Source: Tubiluchus corallicola | Taxonomy: Eukaryota; Priapulida; Priapulimorpha; Priapulimorphida; Tubiluchidae | Length of the DNA stretch: 64,000 nucleotides | Assembly (NCBI GenBank): GCA_030141605.1 | Contig: JAQGDQ010000204.1 | Location: forward strand, 1 to 64,000 | Direction of reading: 5' to 3' | Shown here: positions 51,101 through 61,279 of the stretch, in pieces | Layout: each line of letters opens with the position of its first letter | Numbering within the stretch: the stretch's first letter is position 1 | The notes under the pieces: model-generated | The model's database searches: none | What the model was told of the DNA's origin: nothing | Seen by the model: the letters and a program-made list of their open reading frames with translations, nothing else | Made by a program: the position numbers and the translations under genes

Positions 51101-54100
51101 CGTCGCCTCTGTCTATTCCTGGCGAATTTTGGTATGGATGTCGGTGGGATTTGAGCACAATACTGGTGGTCGTAACAATATTAATATTATAATAATATAT
51201 TTATTAGTTATATATGTACATATATACATATTTACAAACTAATATGCATGTACAGGGCTTTAGCCACTTCATGTACGATGTTACTCTTGCTTTATGCCCA
51301 GCACCGATCTTTAAACCTTATGTATTTTTGCCTGGGTTTCTGAGTCAGGAATTTTCCACAAACCCTTTTGTTGTTAACTTACCACACTTCGTATTGGCTT
51401 CTAAGTTTCGCTTTACACTTTTAAATTTGACGAAGTTTAAAATTTAATGGATTTAAAGTTCAGTGTTACTACGAAGTTCTTTATAACCAGGAATGAAGCT
51501 TTGTTTTTTACACAACGTTCCACAATACAGTGGTTTAACCATATATATGCGTGCACAGGTACACGTCATTCACTTGCACCACATGCATTTATTCTAGGGT
51601 ATCAGCAGTAAAAAAACTGCGAATACTTAGACGATAATCACAGATTAGTTATTGCAAACACTCTTTCTTCACTGATTGTCAATGTACAAGTATTAGTAAC
51701 TGATTAAAGAGAGCGTGGAGCGCCTACTGCCAATCTCTCACAGGATCCGGAAACATCCTCTGTTCAATTGATGCAAATGAGCTGCTACTTAACGTAAATT
51801 GTGGATGGCATCGTTTCATGCTCACGTTTAAACCATTTACACGCCTTCGTGTTGACTCCGCGCTGACACAATGAGTGAAGACAGAATGAACTCTCCTATA
51901 ATTTATTGGATGTTGCTGAAATGCAACGTTGGTAATTTGACCGTAATCCGTCTGACTGGGGAAACGACTTAGCGGTCTTATCACGGTAGCGAGATACTGG
52001 ACAGAGAAAATCTCACCAGCGCATTCTATGGTTTCTTGACCTTTGGCAGTTGTATTTAGCAGCATTTCGACATAGTTCTCACACGCAATTATCTTCTGTA
52101 AATGAAACATAATCTTCCATTTTAATCGTTTTAATATATTGAATGAAGTGAAGACATAGCGGGATTCTTGCGGAAAAAGTGGCATCCACTTTGGTAGCTA
52201 AAATCACACACAAGTCACAAAGCGAAAGTATCTTTTTAACAGTCCGACCGCACCGTATTTTCCAAAAGTAAAAGAGCCTGTTTGATGCTGTAAGTGCGTG
52301 ACATCACTTCCCTTAGTATACCAGAAAAATATATATTCGCAGTGACCGTGACGTGAACCGTGATGTAATATTGCAATCTGACTAATTTTTATTGAAATTT
52401 TAATTTTCATTATAAAATACAAAATACGGTACATTAGTAGTTAGTTTACAGTGTTCTACTATGTTGCTTATTTTGGCTGTTTTTTATTTACAACTTTAAT
52501 CAGAGTAACTTCACTCTGTTAGTGCTAATACAACATCAACCACCTCCCCCCGAGCACAGTAATAACTAGCGGTGAGGTCCCTAGCTTATTTTGAGAACGA
52601 ATTATTAATTTTGTAAAACTTTCTTTGACTATATTGCTTTTGCCCCAGCTCCCCCTTTAACGCCTGATTGAGCGTGCACTGCTAAAGTCTTACACACATG
52701 TCCTAAAATGTCGCGTTTTTGCTAATTTTAGCTTCAATAACACTGAAATAATGATTTATGTGTAAGTAGTATTAATGCCCCAATTTATGAATACATAGTT
52801 AATAAAACTAAAATATTTATTTAAAAGAAACATTTGTTTATTTAAGAAGCAGTGTAAAGTCTTCAATATAAATTCTAAAGTAATAAAATTTTGCTTACGA
52901 AATTGCTTTTAGTTTTTAGTCATATTAATAGCATAGATTTCTTCTTTGATCTAATTCAGTTAACATTGCAGGCAAACAAAGAAAGAAGGCATTTATGTAT
53001 AAACGTATTAAATACTGTTAATCGCTTTTAATTTTTAGGAAAGTGTAGATTCTGTAAAGATATTGAACTTTTCAGTAATAGTAAAGGGATTGTCTGTGCT
53101 AGTCGTTATAGTTGCAAATTTTATTTTAGTTACGGTAGCGTTGTTGCAGGACCGATACTTAGCTCATTATAAAGTAGAATTCTCCAAAATCAGAAATGCC
53201 TCAGCCTCGTTCAACTGTGTGTGCATGCTGTAGCTGACGGAATGTCCTAAAACAAAACTTCAAATTCCGCATTGGCTTGGTAACTGTTATTTGTTCTGAG
53301 AAAATAAAATAGAAGCATTTTGCAAATTCAGGTGATTATACAAGTTTATTATAAAATGAGAACTAAATCAAAATATTAAATCATTTAGGTATGAATTACA
53401 CAATTTTTGCAAATTACACAATTGTAAAGTAGTAAAACGCTACATGAAATAGAAATTAAACTTCTTTTTTAAAGTAATCAAAAAAGAGTTAATAATAATC
53501 ATATTTAACTTACGTATATTGGCCAGCCCTGGCATTTAAACTTAAAGGCATCATAAAACTGCAGAAACAGGTCACAAGCATTTATCAAATCATTGAATTT
53601 GGCTAAATTAAGTAAAAACAGATAGCAAACACCTAAACAGTGTAACAGTCTACTTTCCTACTGACATCTGCATAAAACCAGATTGAATCATCTGAGAACA
53701 TAAGTACAGGCTAACAAATTTAAAGCAAGAAATTCATTCAAGGCCTAAAGGCCTAAAAGGTGGCAGCACATGACAGTGTCAGCTTATCCCCAACAAGAGA
53801 ATTTGTCTTACGCGGGCTGAGCATGGCAGAGAAATGGGGTTGGGAAGCTGTTACACAAGCAGTCATCCATCTATTTATTAAACAAGTCTAGCAATATTTA
53901 CTTTCGATAGCTAAGCGCATATCGTTACCACTCAGCTATTTTCTCGTTTCCATATTTTTCTTAAATAGCACATTCGCATTTCATATAATCATGTTATGTA
54001 AATGATTAACTTTACATAAACGGCAATTATGGGTTGTTAATTTTTAGTTATTTTTTAAAAACTGAGAAGCTTTTGAAACAACCTATATATTTAATGCAAA

Positions 54101-57100
54101 CATGAATTTTTTACAGATTATTTTTTGTCTTTGATTGATCAGCGTGAAAAATTGTTAGAACTGAAATGAAATGTGCATTTCATAGCGATTTGAATTTGGC
54201 TTGTTTATTAGCAGATTCCGTACGCTGCCGTTTTTTACAGCTCGTACACACTGCAAGCCTGTACTCAGCATTCATCGATAGTTCTTATCATGGTAGCATT
54301 GTGGCAGGATCGGTACATACTTCATTATCATAGATAATTTTCCAAGATGAGAGAGGTGTCTCTGACGCTTTTTTATCTATGTACACATCCTCACTCAAGA
54401 ATTAGTTCAGGTGTTTAATTCTTGCGTTATAGCTTCCTGCTAATGTGAATTAGCACCTACTCTTTTCACAGCTAATGAACATGATAGCAGATTAAATGAA
54501 ATTTCAGGTCTCACCGCAGGAAATGTTTCTTTGCTGCATGTCCCTGCTCCCACTTGTATTCCATAAAATGTTCACCCAAATATGTAATAATTGAATTAAG
54601 GCTGTTAAAACCTCTACTATTAAAAGAGATTTATATTGTTTGTATTGTTTGTTGTATTGTTTATTTATTCCAAGAGCCAAGTATTTTTATCAATATCTTA
54701 CACAAAAATGTACAATATAGAAATAACAAGAGAATAATAGATAAGGTACAGCCAAACGATTAATGCAGCGCAGACAATTATTATATCGGTTCAGATCGGA
54801 AGGTGAACTTGTAAGGTCTGAGCCGAACAAGCCGTATGGAATAACGAGAGTGCAGAAGATGCAAAACAAAAGGAAGGAAAGCATGGAAGGTAATGAGTGT
54901 GAAGATGTGGCGAGAAAGATGATGAAACAATGAAGAATGGCAAGATGTAGGTAGGGATTAGGTTTACATTAATATTTTAATAATATTAACAAACCATAGC
55001 CAACAGGGTAACGTGCAAAAGAGGCGGCAACCGGGCACCCTCAAAGGTGCCAAAATGAATTTACTTCTTTTTACTTCTGCAACTTCTTTTTCTTCATTCT
55101 CCTTCTTTTTCTAGACTTAGACTTCACGTTACATTAAATGATAAGTTTGAAAACAATTACAGGTGGTATACATGTATTAGAGTTATGTATATGTTCTAAT
55201 ATGGAATTTTTCAACCTTTTTTAAACTTGAATACACTACGTTCATCTTTAATATTGTCAGGCAGATGACTCCAAACTAGAGGCTCATGAAATTTAACAAA
55301 ATGCTTAGCAAGAATTAGTACAGCAAGAACTGCACAAATATATTAATCAAGTCCCTTGGCTTCGTTTTGTTCTCGAAGGTACGCAATTTGTTTAAATGGA
55401 ACACGGATAAACAGTTATAGATTTCTGGTCTGAACCTACCGGCATACCGGCATAAAAACTGGTGGACACCCTAGAATACTCTGAACAAAAATTCGGGTTG
55501 CAATGAGCGAAATAAAGCTGTTCAGCATTCCCTCTATAGTTCTTTTAATCTGACAGAGAAAACAGAATAAGCCTAATCAAGACGTGCTTCAGGTCATGTC
55601 CCACCAGAGGGCTGGAACCATGACGACACTACGACTGGTCATTAGAAGACTTCGCATCAGTCGCAGCTTCCCCAGATTAGTTTAGTTTATTACTATAACA
55701 GATCATTAGCAGATAGGGATTATCGATTTTCTGCGCCTGAAAGCAAAGTTGAAAAGAACAAGAGGTGACAAAGCGTGCCGCTGCTTCTTTTGTTTGCTAA
55801 TTAACTTTCTGTAACAAGCTTCCAAAACATCTGTAAGTTAATTAGTTTTTATTGTTCGACTCTAAAATCTGTTGCTGCTTTGCCTTTAAGATATCACATT
55901 GAGCTGTTAAGCGGCGCAATTTTTTTCATTGCCGATGGAATGGCCTGCGGAAAAATGAATAGGAATAGCTGCAGAAAAAGAATAACGCACACGCAGATTG
56001 CATGAACGGTGCATTGACAACAATATAAAACGATTTTATCTATTCCGCACCCCCAAACGCATCCGCATGCTACGTAAACCCGACTTAAGACCTGTTCTTT
56101 GAACGTGGAAAATGTTTGGGGCACAGGCTGGTTCGCGATATGAAACTGGACAAGCGTCGGTAGAAACGCTAAATCAAAAACTCGTTGGTAGCTAGGAAAT
56201 TCAGCTGCAATGCTGAGTACATTGGTAAAACATCTAGACAGTTGATGGTAGGAACAACTAAATATCTAGGAATGTCTCATTTGTCAATGAAACCTTTATC
56301 CCATCCCCCACGTATATTAATTTTGGGTCATATCAATAACCCTGAGCACCAATCAAACATTAGTAAATTTCAATAGTATTACCTCTGGCGCTATTGAGCC
56401 TTTTTTACTTCTTACTATCTTCTTACTATCAAAGAAAACTTTCCATCATGCATATAAAACCTAGTCTTACTACCCAATACCGTTCTATACCTTCGTTCTG
56501 ATTCTAATACTAGTCACAACTCTGTTCCATTTCTACTCGCCACTTTATAGTTTTCACGAGCTCTAACAGGCTTCTACATAGTCACATGCGATTAACTCTT
56601 GCCTATGTAAGTACCATAGTTTATTCCAGTGATGATGACACCAGTAGGCGCTGAAACATCCATGCAAATTTCTGCCGCATTTCTGCTGCTTTTATATTCT
56701 GTGTAGTTTTAAAGTAACCATTAGAAAGAAAAATCAGAAAATATAATTATTACAATAAACTTCAAACAAGTTTTAAAGTTTATTGTAAAAACACATAATT
56801 TATGTTAGTATAAGAATTCTATTTTTCTGATTCATATTTTTGACTTTTTACTCCTGTGTGCTACGTTTGTTCAGCACTCCAGCCACTGGCTCGTTTGCGG
56901 CGATTTGTGTAAAAATCAAGATAAACCCTAAAATGGTTAAATTCAAGTCGTTCAGATACGTTGAAACAGCCTCAGAATTCCAATTGATAATAATTTTAGT
57001 CAAAATGTTCTCAAATTGGAAATAGGCAAAAATTAGTACAATTTTGTCCAAGAACCAGAAAAGCCGGAATTTCGGTTCAAAAATTCACATTTGCTATTCA

Positions 57101-59234
57101 AATGTTCACAATTTCCATTCAAGTGTTCACAATTTCCATTTAATTGTTCACAATTTCCTTTCAAATGTTCACACACAAAATAAAACACAAAACACAAAAA
57201 TTATTCAGTTTGTTAACAGATACGCAGGGTCTACAAGGTTTACTTCATTGTATTTTAATAGAATTATTACAAAATCTAACCCAATTTTAACACAGACCGT
57301 GTCCACGAGACTAACTTTTGTTTAGATTTGATCCTTGCAAATTGTATTGTAGGAGAAATTGCTTTTTTATTATGACTTGGTTTTTATGTTTACTTGCTAT
57401 ACTATATATCTGCCTGAAACTGTTCCGAACTGCATTGACCAAGGAGTCTACAAGGTGGAATTTAGCACTCAATAACAATATATTTAATGTAGATTATTTG
57501 GTAGGTTCTCTAAGATGAGACAGATTGTGAACATCTGAATGGAAATTGTGAACATTTGAATGGAAATTGCGAGCATTTGAATGGAAATTCTGAACATTTC
57601 AACGTGACAAGGTGTAGATGCTAACAGGCCTACAGAAGTAGATTAGGAAAAGTGTTATGTCAATTTTCCGATCGATCATAAACTGAAGAGCGAGTTTTCT
57701 GCGATATTAAAATTTAGTTTTAAACAAAACCTCAATACTTATAGGTGTGTTGCCATTTGTCGTTCTCAAAGCTAGATTTCTGTAAGGTACAAGATGTGTT
57801 TGTATCACAGGTGTGATGATCCTGTGGTAATCCTGATAATCCAAACAAAATCTGAGATAAGATCTTTTGAAAGGAAACCTTCCTAGAGAAGACTGGAAGA
57901 ATATGTTTTCTATGTTGAAAGATGGATTACTATGAATGTAACAGTAGTTTACGTTGTGAGTGTTACACAACGTAACAAAATTGTTAGTGAACTGTGCGGG
58001 AAACGTAAACATATTATTACGGCAATTATTTTTTCTTTGAGGAATCAAAATATGTCTGTTATAAATTGTCGAGTTATGCTGTTTACCAGGAGGTTTGAAA
58101 TTCGCATAAAAGTCCCCAAATAATCCTGCTAAAGAGTAATAACAATACTCCTGAGTCCGAATTTCAGGCGAAGGATTGTGAGTGTCGCCATAAAGAAGCC
58201 TAGAGGAATCAACTAAGATGTAGTATAATACACAACTGATCTAGTCGAATGAAACCCTTGATGCTAAAAATGTATTACATTAACAAGTGTGTTTTGGCAA
58301 AATTGTAGCTTATTTTTTCCCTATACCTGTATATTATTTTTTCTCGGAAGTTACATCTGCTCAGATGCTCGATTGGATACTGAGCTTCATGCAAGAATTA
58401 ATGCTGCAGCCAGCTCTTTCGGCCGTATGAGGAAACGTGTCTTCGATAACCATGACCTTACCATCGCCACTAAACTGCAGGTGTACAAGCAATGCATCAT
58501 TCCGCAGCTTACCTATGGTCAGGAAACGTGGACGCTCTATCAAGATCAGGTCAGGTCTCTTCGTGCGGTTCAGCAGAGACATCTGCGTCACATCCTTCGC
58601 ATACGCTGGGACGACTATGTGCCAAACGAAGACGTGCTGGCTCGTGCCAAGATGGAAGATATCGAGGTTACGCTTACTAAGGCTCAACTTCGGTGGTTTG
58701 GGCATGTGGTCAGAATGAACGATAAGAGACCGACAAAGGCCCTTCTTCATGGAGAACTAACCAGTGGCTCTCGCAGTGTTGGTCGTCCTCTCCTTCGCTT
58801 CAAGGACAAGGTGAAGTTCTCTCTGAGGAAAGGTGGAATGTTGGATTCAAGCTGCCTTTCGCAGTTCACGACCGTCCTGCATGGAGATCCCTAGTCAACA
58901 ACTGTGCCGAAAAACTCGATGAAGAAAGACGGATGCTTGGATATGCAAGAAGGTTCAAGTCGTGGATAAGAGATGGTTTCATGGACATCTGACTCGCACT
59001 GATTTAGCCGTATCGGCTTCGACGTTGTACTTTTTCCCTATACCTTTCGGTTGGGAGCTTTCAGTTGACACAACAGACTTTGCGTATTTTTATTCCGTGG
59101 TCATACCCACCCTTTTAGTTTCGACCTCTTAAGTCCGCCTTCAGTGCATGTTCAATACTTTCCCATAACTCACCAAGTTTGTGGTGTTAACATTAATAGC
59201 TTTTTAAAGCACACACGCAACAGACAGACAGGAT

Positions 59235-59272
<38 letters not shown>

Positions 59273-59279
59273 CAGGCAG

Positions 59280-59314
<35 letters not shown>

Positions 59315-61279
59315 GCAAACAGACAGACAGACGGGCAGGTAGGCAAACAGACAAACAGACAGGCAGGCAGCCAGGCAGACAGACAGACAGATGGATGGGC
59401 AGACAGAGAACAGGGTTGAGCATATAAATTTATAAAACTATCGCACGTTCTAATAATTACACATACATTACGTACATACATTTTGCAACTAAAGAACTAT
59501 ATTAACCAGAAATGCAACCCAGAGGAGCCAGAGAAACCCAACAAAATGGACAACTGCCGTCATACTTGTAGTAGTGCGAAGCATCATATATTACAAAGCA
59601 GTTTGAATCAAACATTTATGGTTTTTGATGCTCGCTACTTTTTGATGCTTTGAACAAGCTTTATTACCGCACAAGGATGGCTCTTGGTCATTTATTTCTC
59701 TGTGCATCGATGCACAAATGAACAGTTGCATCATACTGCAGCACATCAAGAGAGCCTCACACCAGCTGTTAAAATACGCGTAATTTACGGTTACTGCATT
59801 ATTTATGATATAGCTACATGTATAGGCTTATCCGATTAATTAATTATATTACATTATATTATATGATTCGTTTTTTTACAAACTGAGTTATTACATTTTT
59901 GTTTTGTTATTCCAAAATGAGTGCTATTTCAAAGAATATTGCCTTAAAATTTTGAAGCTAGTCATTTTTTCCAGACGGACAGCAGCCAGACGAACGGTCG
60001 AGGTAAGGGACCTTCGTGGGCTTTTTTATAGTAATGTGATTAGCAACCAAAGTTTACAACGCGACTGAAGCGATTTTAGATCGGAATTGATGTAGGGACA
60101 CGAATTACTTGTCCAAACGAAATCGAAAGTTCGAAACAGTTTTATCTGCACTAACTGCATAATTACCTAATAAAAATGATTTCTTTCCTTTTGTTTTTGA
60201 TGAAACATTACATGAATTAATTTAATATCATTGTGGTTTAAGGTGATTAGGCCTTCTTTAATTTGTAAAACGTCTCCAAATGACACAATGCTTTGCAAGT
60301 TTTGGTATTACCGTCTCTCCTTATCTCCTTAGCTCTTTCTGAAAATTACAGCTGTAAATTTATATAAAACCGATATAAAAGTGTTCTAATTTGTACAGTT
60401 AACTAGCTGTCAAATGATTTACTGCAGAAATTTACAAGCGAATTTACATATTTGAATGGAATATTATCACACGAACATAGTAATAAATACAGTACAGAAG
60501 GTGCATTATCACTCAATATAGTAGTCAAGTACATTAGTTTTACATGAGTATTATGAGCCCTATATTCAAGCCCCATAAGTTTACTTAATGGTGTTTTAAA
60601 TAGTTTAGTTATTATAAGTCATCATAATTCTTGTATTTGTCCCTCAAACATTTTTACATCCCAAGAACTGGATATCTGGTACTTGTTCGCGTTGTTCTTG
60701 TTCTTGTGGACAGTTTGTTTATCGATTCACACGTGACAGCATGCGTATACTTTCACTATACTACCCTCAACCCCGATGACATGCCTATACTACGCTATTG
60801 CATTCTGGCATGTTATAGTTTTCAATATCGAAATAGAACACACAGTAAAACGTCTTCTGATTTTCATTTCAGAGCGCTGGTTTTCAGCACGATGTAATGG
60901 TCACACTTCCGGTCGCAGACACATCTACAAGCGAGCCAAACGTTCGTCCCTGCTCATGTCTGTGGTCATCGTTGCTGCGTTCATTGTCTGCTGGTCACCG
61001 TATTACATCGTCATGATCGGCTACATATTCAAATCAGACATTTTTCACACTAACACTGATCTCGTTTTCGCCGTCGTCTTCCCCTTCGGGATGGCTAATT
61101 CCATGATAAATCCGGTCATTTACGGTGCCTTCCATTTGGCCAGGAGAAGATGCTGCTGGCCGCCGGACCGCCGAAACTCTCAAACTAACAACAGCACATT
61201 CTTTACCCTGCTGACGTCACTAAGGAGAAAACGAAGAAATGAAGCGGACAACGAAAAAGAAGTTTCTTCAAAGTTGTAG
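42166..61279 (+). CDS. GnRH/corazonin-type G-protein-coupled receptor, three exons, complete
   Basis: Exons 42166-42708, 49804-50017, 60873-61279 (stop TAG). Phases 0 and 1 match, and the length is 387 residues. The ATG at 42166 is the first in frame; an in-frame stop is at 42040. The N-terminus has sequons at Asn17, 21, 24 and 35. Seven hydrophobic helices show GNS (TM1), NLAVSDL (TM2), Cys121 and ECL2 Cys200 for the disulphide, DRC in place of DRY after TM3, LLPLC in TM5, CWSPYY in TM6 and NSMINPVIY in TM7. RRRCCW then offers palmitoylation sites, and a basic tail follows. WAGN-like SWKAGNGLCK, YQCVTGYYTAEWQ and NPVIYGAFHL are typical of the GnRH, AKH, ACP and corazonin receptor superfamily. 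It is a plasma-membrane peptide receptor, probably Gq-coupled as known for the family. Which ligand it binds cannot be read from the sequence. Confidence 0.92.
43228..43252 (+). ncRNA. Hammerhead-like core motif (relic)
   Basis: GTGATGAGGCCCGTTGGGGC is followed by GAAAG. The layout is TGATGA, a 4-bp stem GCCC/GGGC with loop GTTG, then GAAA, which is the layout of a hammerhead core around stem II. The invariant first C of CTGATGA is G here and no good stems I and III were found by eye, so it is at best an inactive relic. Confidence 0.25.
44494..44559 (-). repeat. tRNA-like sequence, possible SINE relic
   Basis: On the minus strand, GGTTAATCTAGTGGTCAAGG resembles a tRNA D-arm with A box. It is followed by TTAGCTCTGTTATC and a weak B box in ATGTTGAGTACCGGG. 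The fold is incomplete, so it is called as a degenerate tRNA-derived repeat with low confidence. Confidence 0.3.
46240..46347. repeat. Imperfect TTG/GAT trinucleotide region
   Basis: ATGATGATG followed by TTGTTGTTG, GTCGCTGTC and TTGTTGTTGTTG runs lie in the first GPCR intron. Confidence 0.85.
48201..48416. mobile_element. MITE candidate with perfect 18-bp terminal inverted repeats
   Basis: AGCTGCTGCTCTGCAAAT at 48201-48218 is the exact reverse complement of 48399-48416. The 216-bp unit lies in the first GPCR intron and has no ORF. ATTTTAA stands near both outer sides (48187-48193 and 48417-48423) but is not directly abutting on the left, so a target duplication is not proven. Confidence 0.55.
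50320..51165 (+). mobile_element. LINE reverse transcriptase fragment (dead)
   Basis: Plus-strand frames show the catalytic box as A-DDVTLLAPCTT (near 50388), followed in another frame by QHDIVLNSNQTKCILF. An open segment 50647-50958 with MLRLFHAYCCSFYGCS, EYRKALRRILDLP and SSHSSMTLCL comes next. This is the region after the RT palm in non-LTR elements. Frameshifts and stops between the parts show decay. It lies in sense orientation in the second GPCR intron. Confidence 0.8.
51724..52185 (-). other. Unclassified 153-codon open frame
   Basis: A minus-strand open frame inside the second GPCR intron, starting MPLFPQESRYVF and ending FPDPVRDWQ. No signal peptide, membrane helix or known motif was recognised. 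Length alone is modestly unusual in AT-rich DNA, but without splice context it may be chance or repeat-derived. Confidence 0.15.
53090..54360. repeat. Two diverged copies of an unclassified dispersed repeat
   Basis: The segment 53135-53200 (GGTAGCGTTGTTGCAGGACC, then GATACTTAGCTCATTAT) and the segment 54292-54355 (GGTAGCATTGTGGCAGGATC, then GGTACATACTTCATTAT) clearly align over about 70 bp. The first copy lies in a frame that stays open with a hydrophobic stretch. The repeat family is not recognised. Confidence 0.5.
56110..56720 (+). mobile_element. Penelope-like retroelement fragment with GIY-YIG remnant
   Basis: The open segment 56185-56376 carries CNAEYIGKTSRQLMV and then LGMSHLSMKPLSHPPRILIL followed by GHI. 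This is the arrangement of the C-terminal GIY-YIG endonuclease of Penelope-like elements (YIG plus downstream Arg and His-Ile). After a break, another frame shows IKENFPSCI. No reverse transcriptase part precedes it, so it is a 5'-truncated, decayed copy. A degenerate hammerhead-like hairpin lies at its 3' end (56629-56657). Confidence 0.7.
56750..56788. repeat. Hairpin with 13-bp arms
   Basis: TTACAATAAACTT at 56750-56762 is the reverse complement of AAGTTTATTGTAA at 56776-56788, with a 13-bp spacer. It lies just past the Penelope-like fragment. Confidence 0.7.
57080..57605. mobile_element. Foldback-like element with inverted arrays of a 21-bp repeat
   Basis: The left array (about 57086-57172) has four to five copies of AATTTCCATTCAAGTGTTCAC. 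The right array (about 57524-57600) has four copies of the reverse complement, GTGAACATTTGAATGGAAATT. The 350-bp centre is unrelated to either and encodes nothing recognisable. Inverted arms made of short tandem repeats are typical of foldback or MITE-like elements. It lies in the second GPCR intron. Confidence 0.75.
58314..59045 (+). mobile_element. 5'-truncated RTE-type LINE with a 15-bp target-site duplication
   Basis: TTTTTCCCTATACCT stands at 58314-58328 and again at 59031-59045. Between them lies the C-terminal part of a non-LTR RT ORF: LGSYICSDARLDTEL, IPQLTYGQETWTL, RHILRIRWDDYV, LRWFGHVVRMNDKRP, GRPLLRFKDKVK, and, after a one-base frameshift near 58835, RRMLGYARRFKSWIRDGFMD with a stop at 58990-58992. 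This layout is typical of RTE-type elements of invertebrates. It was dead on arrival because it lacks the endonuclease and RT palm. The intact duplication points to a fairly recent insertion in the second GPCR intron. Confidence 0.88.
59228..59406. repeat. CAGG/CAGA tetranucleotide array
   Basis: AGGCAGGCAGGC runs pass into AGACAGACAGAC and mixtures of the two. Minus-strand Cys/Leu/Pro frames over it are artefacts of the repeat. Confidence 0.95.

Noticed and set aside
59170-59481. Cys/Leu/Pro-rich minus-strand frames
   Set aside because: The CAGG/CAGA tetranucleotide array; no gene evidence.
59975-60002. 28-bp segment as a constitutive GPCR exon
   Set aside because: Including it breaks the frame of TM6 and TM7, while direct joining of 50017 to 60873 keeps frame; it is kept only as a possible alternative exon.
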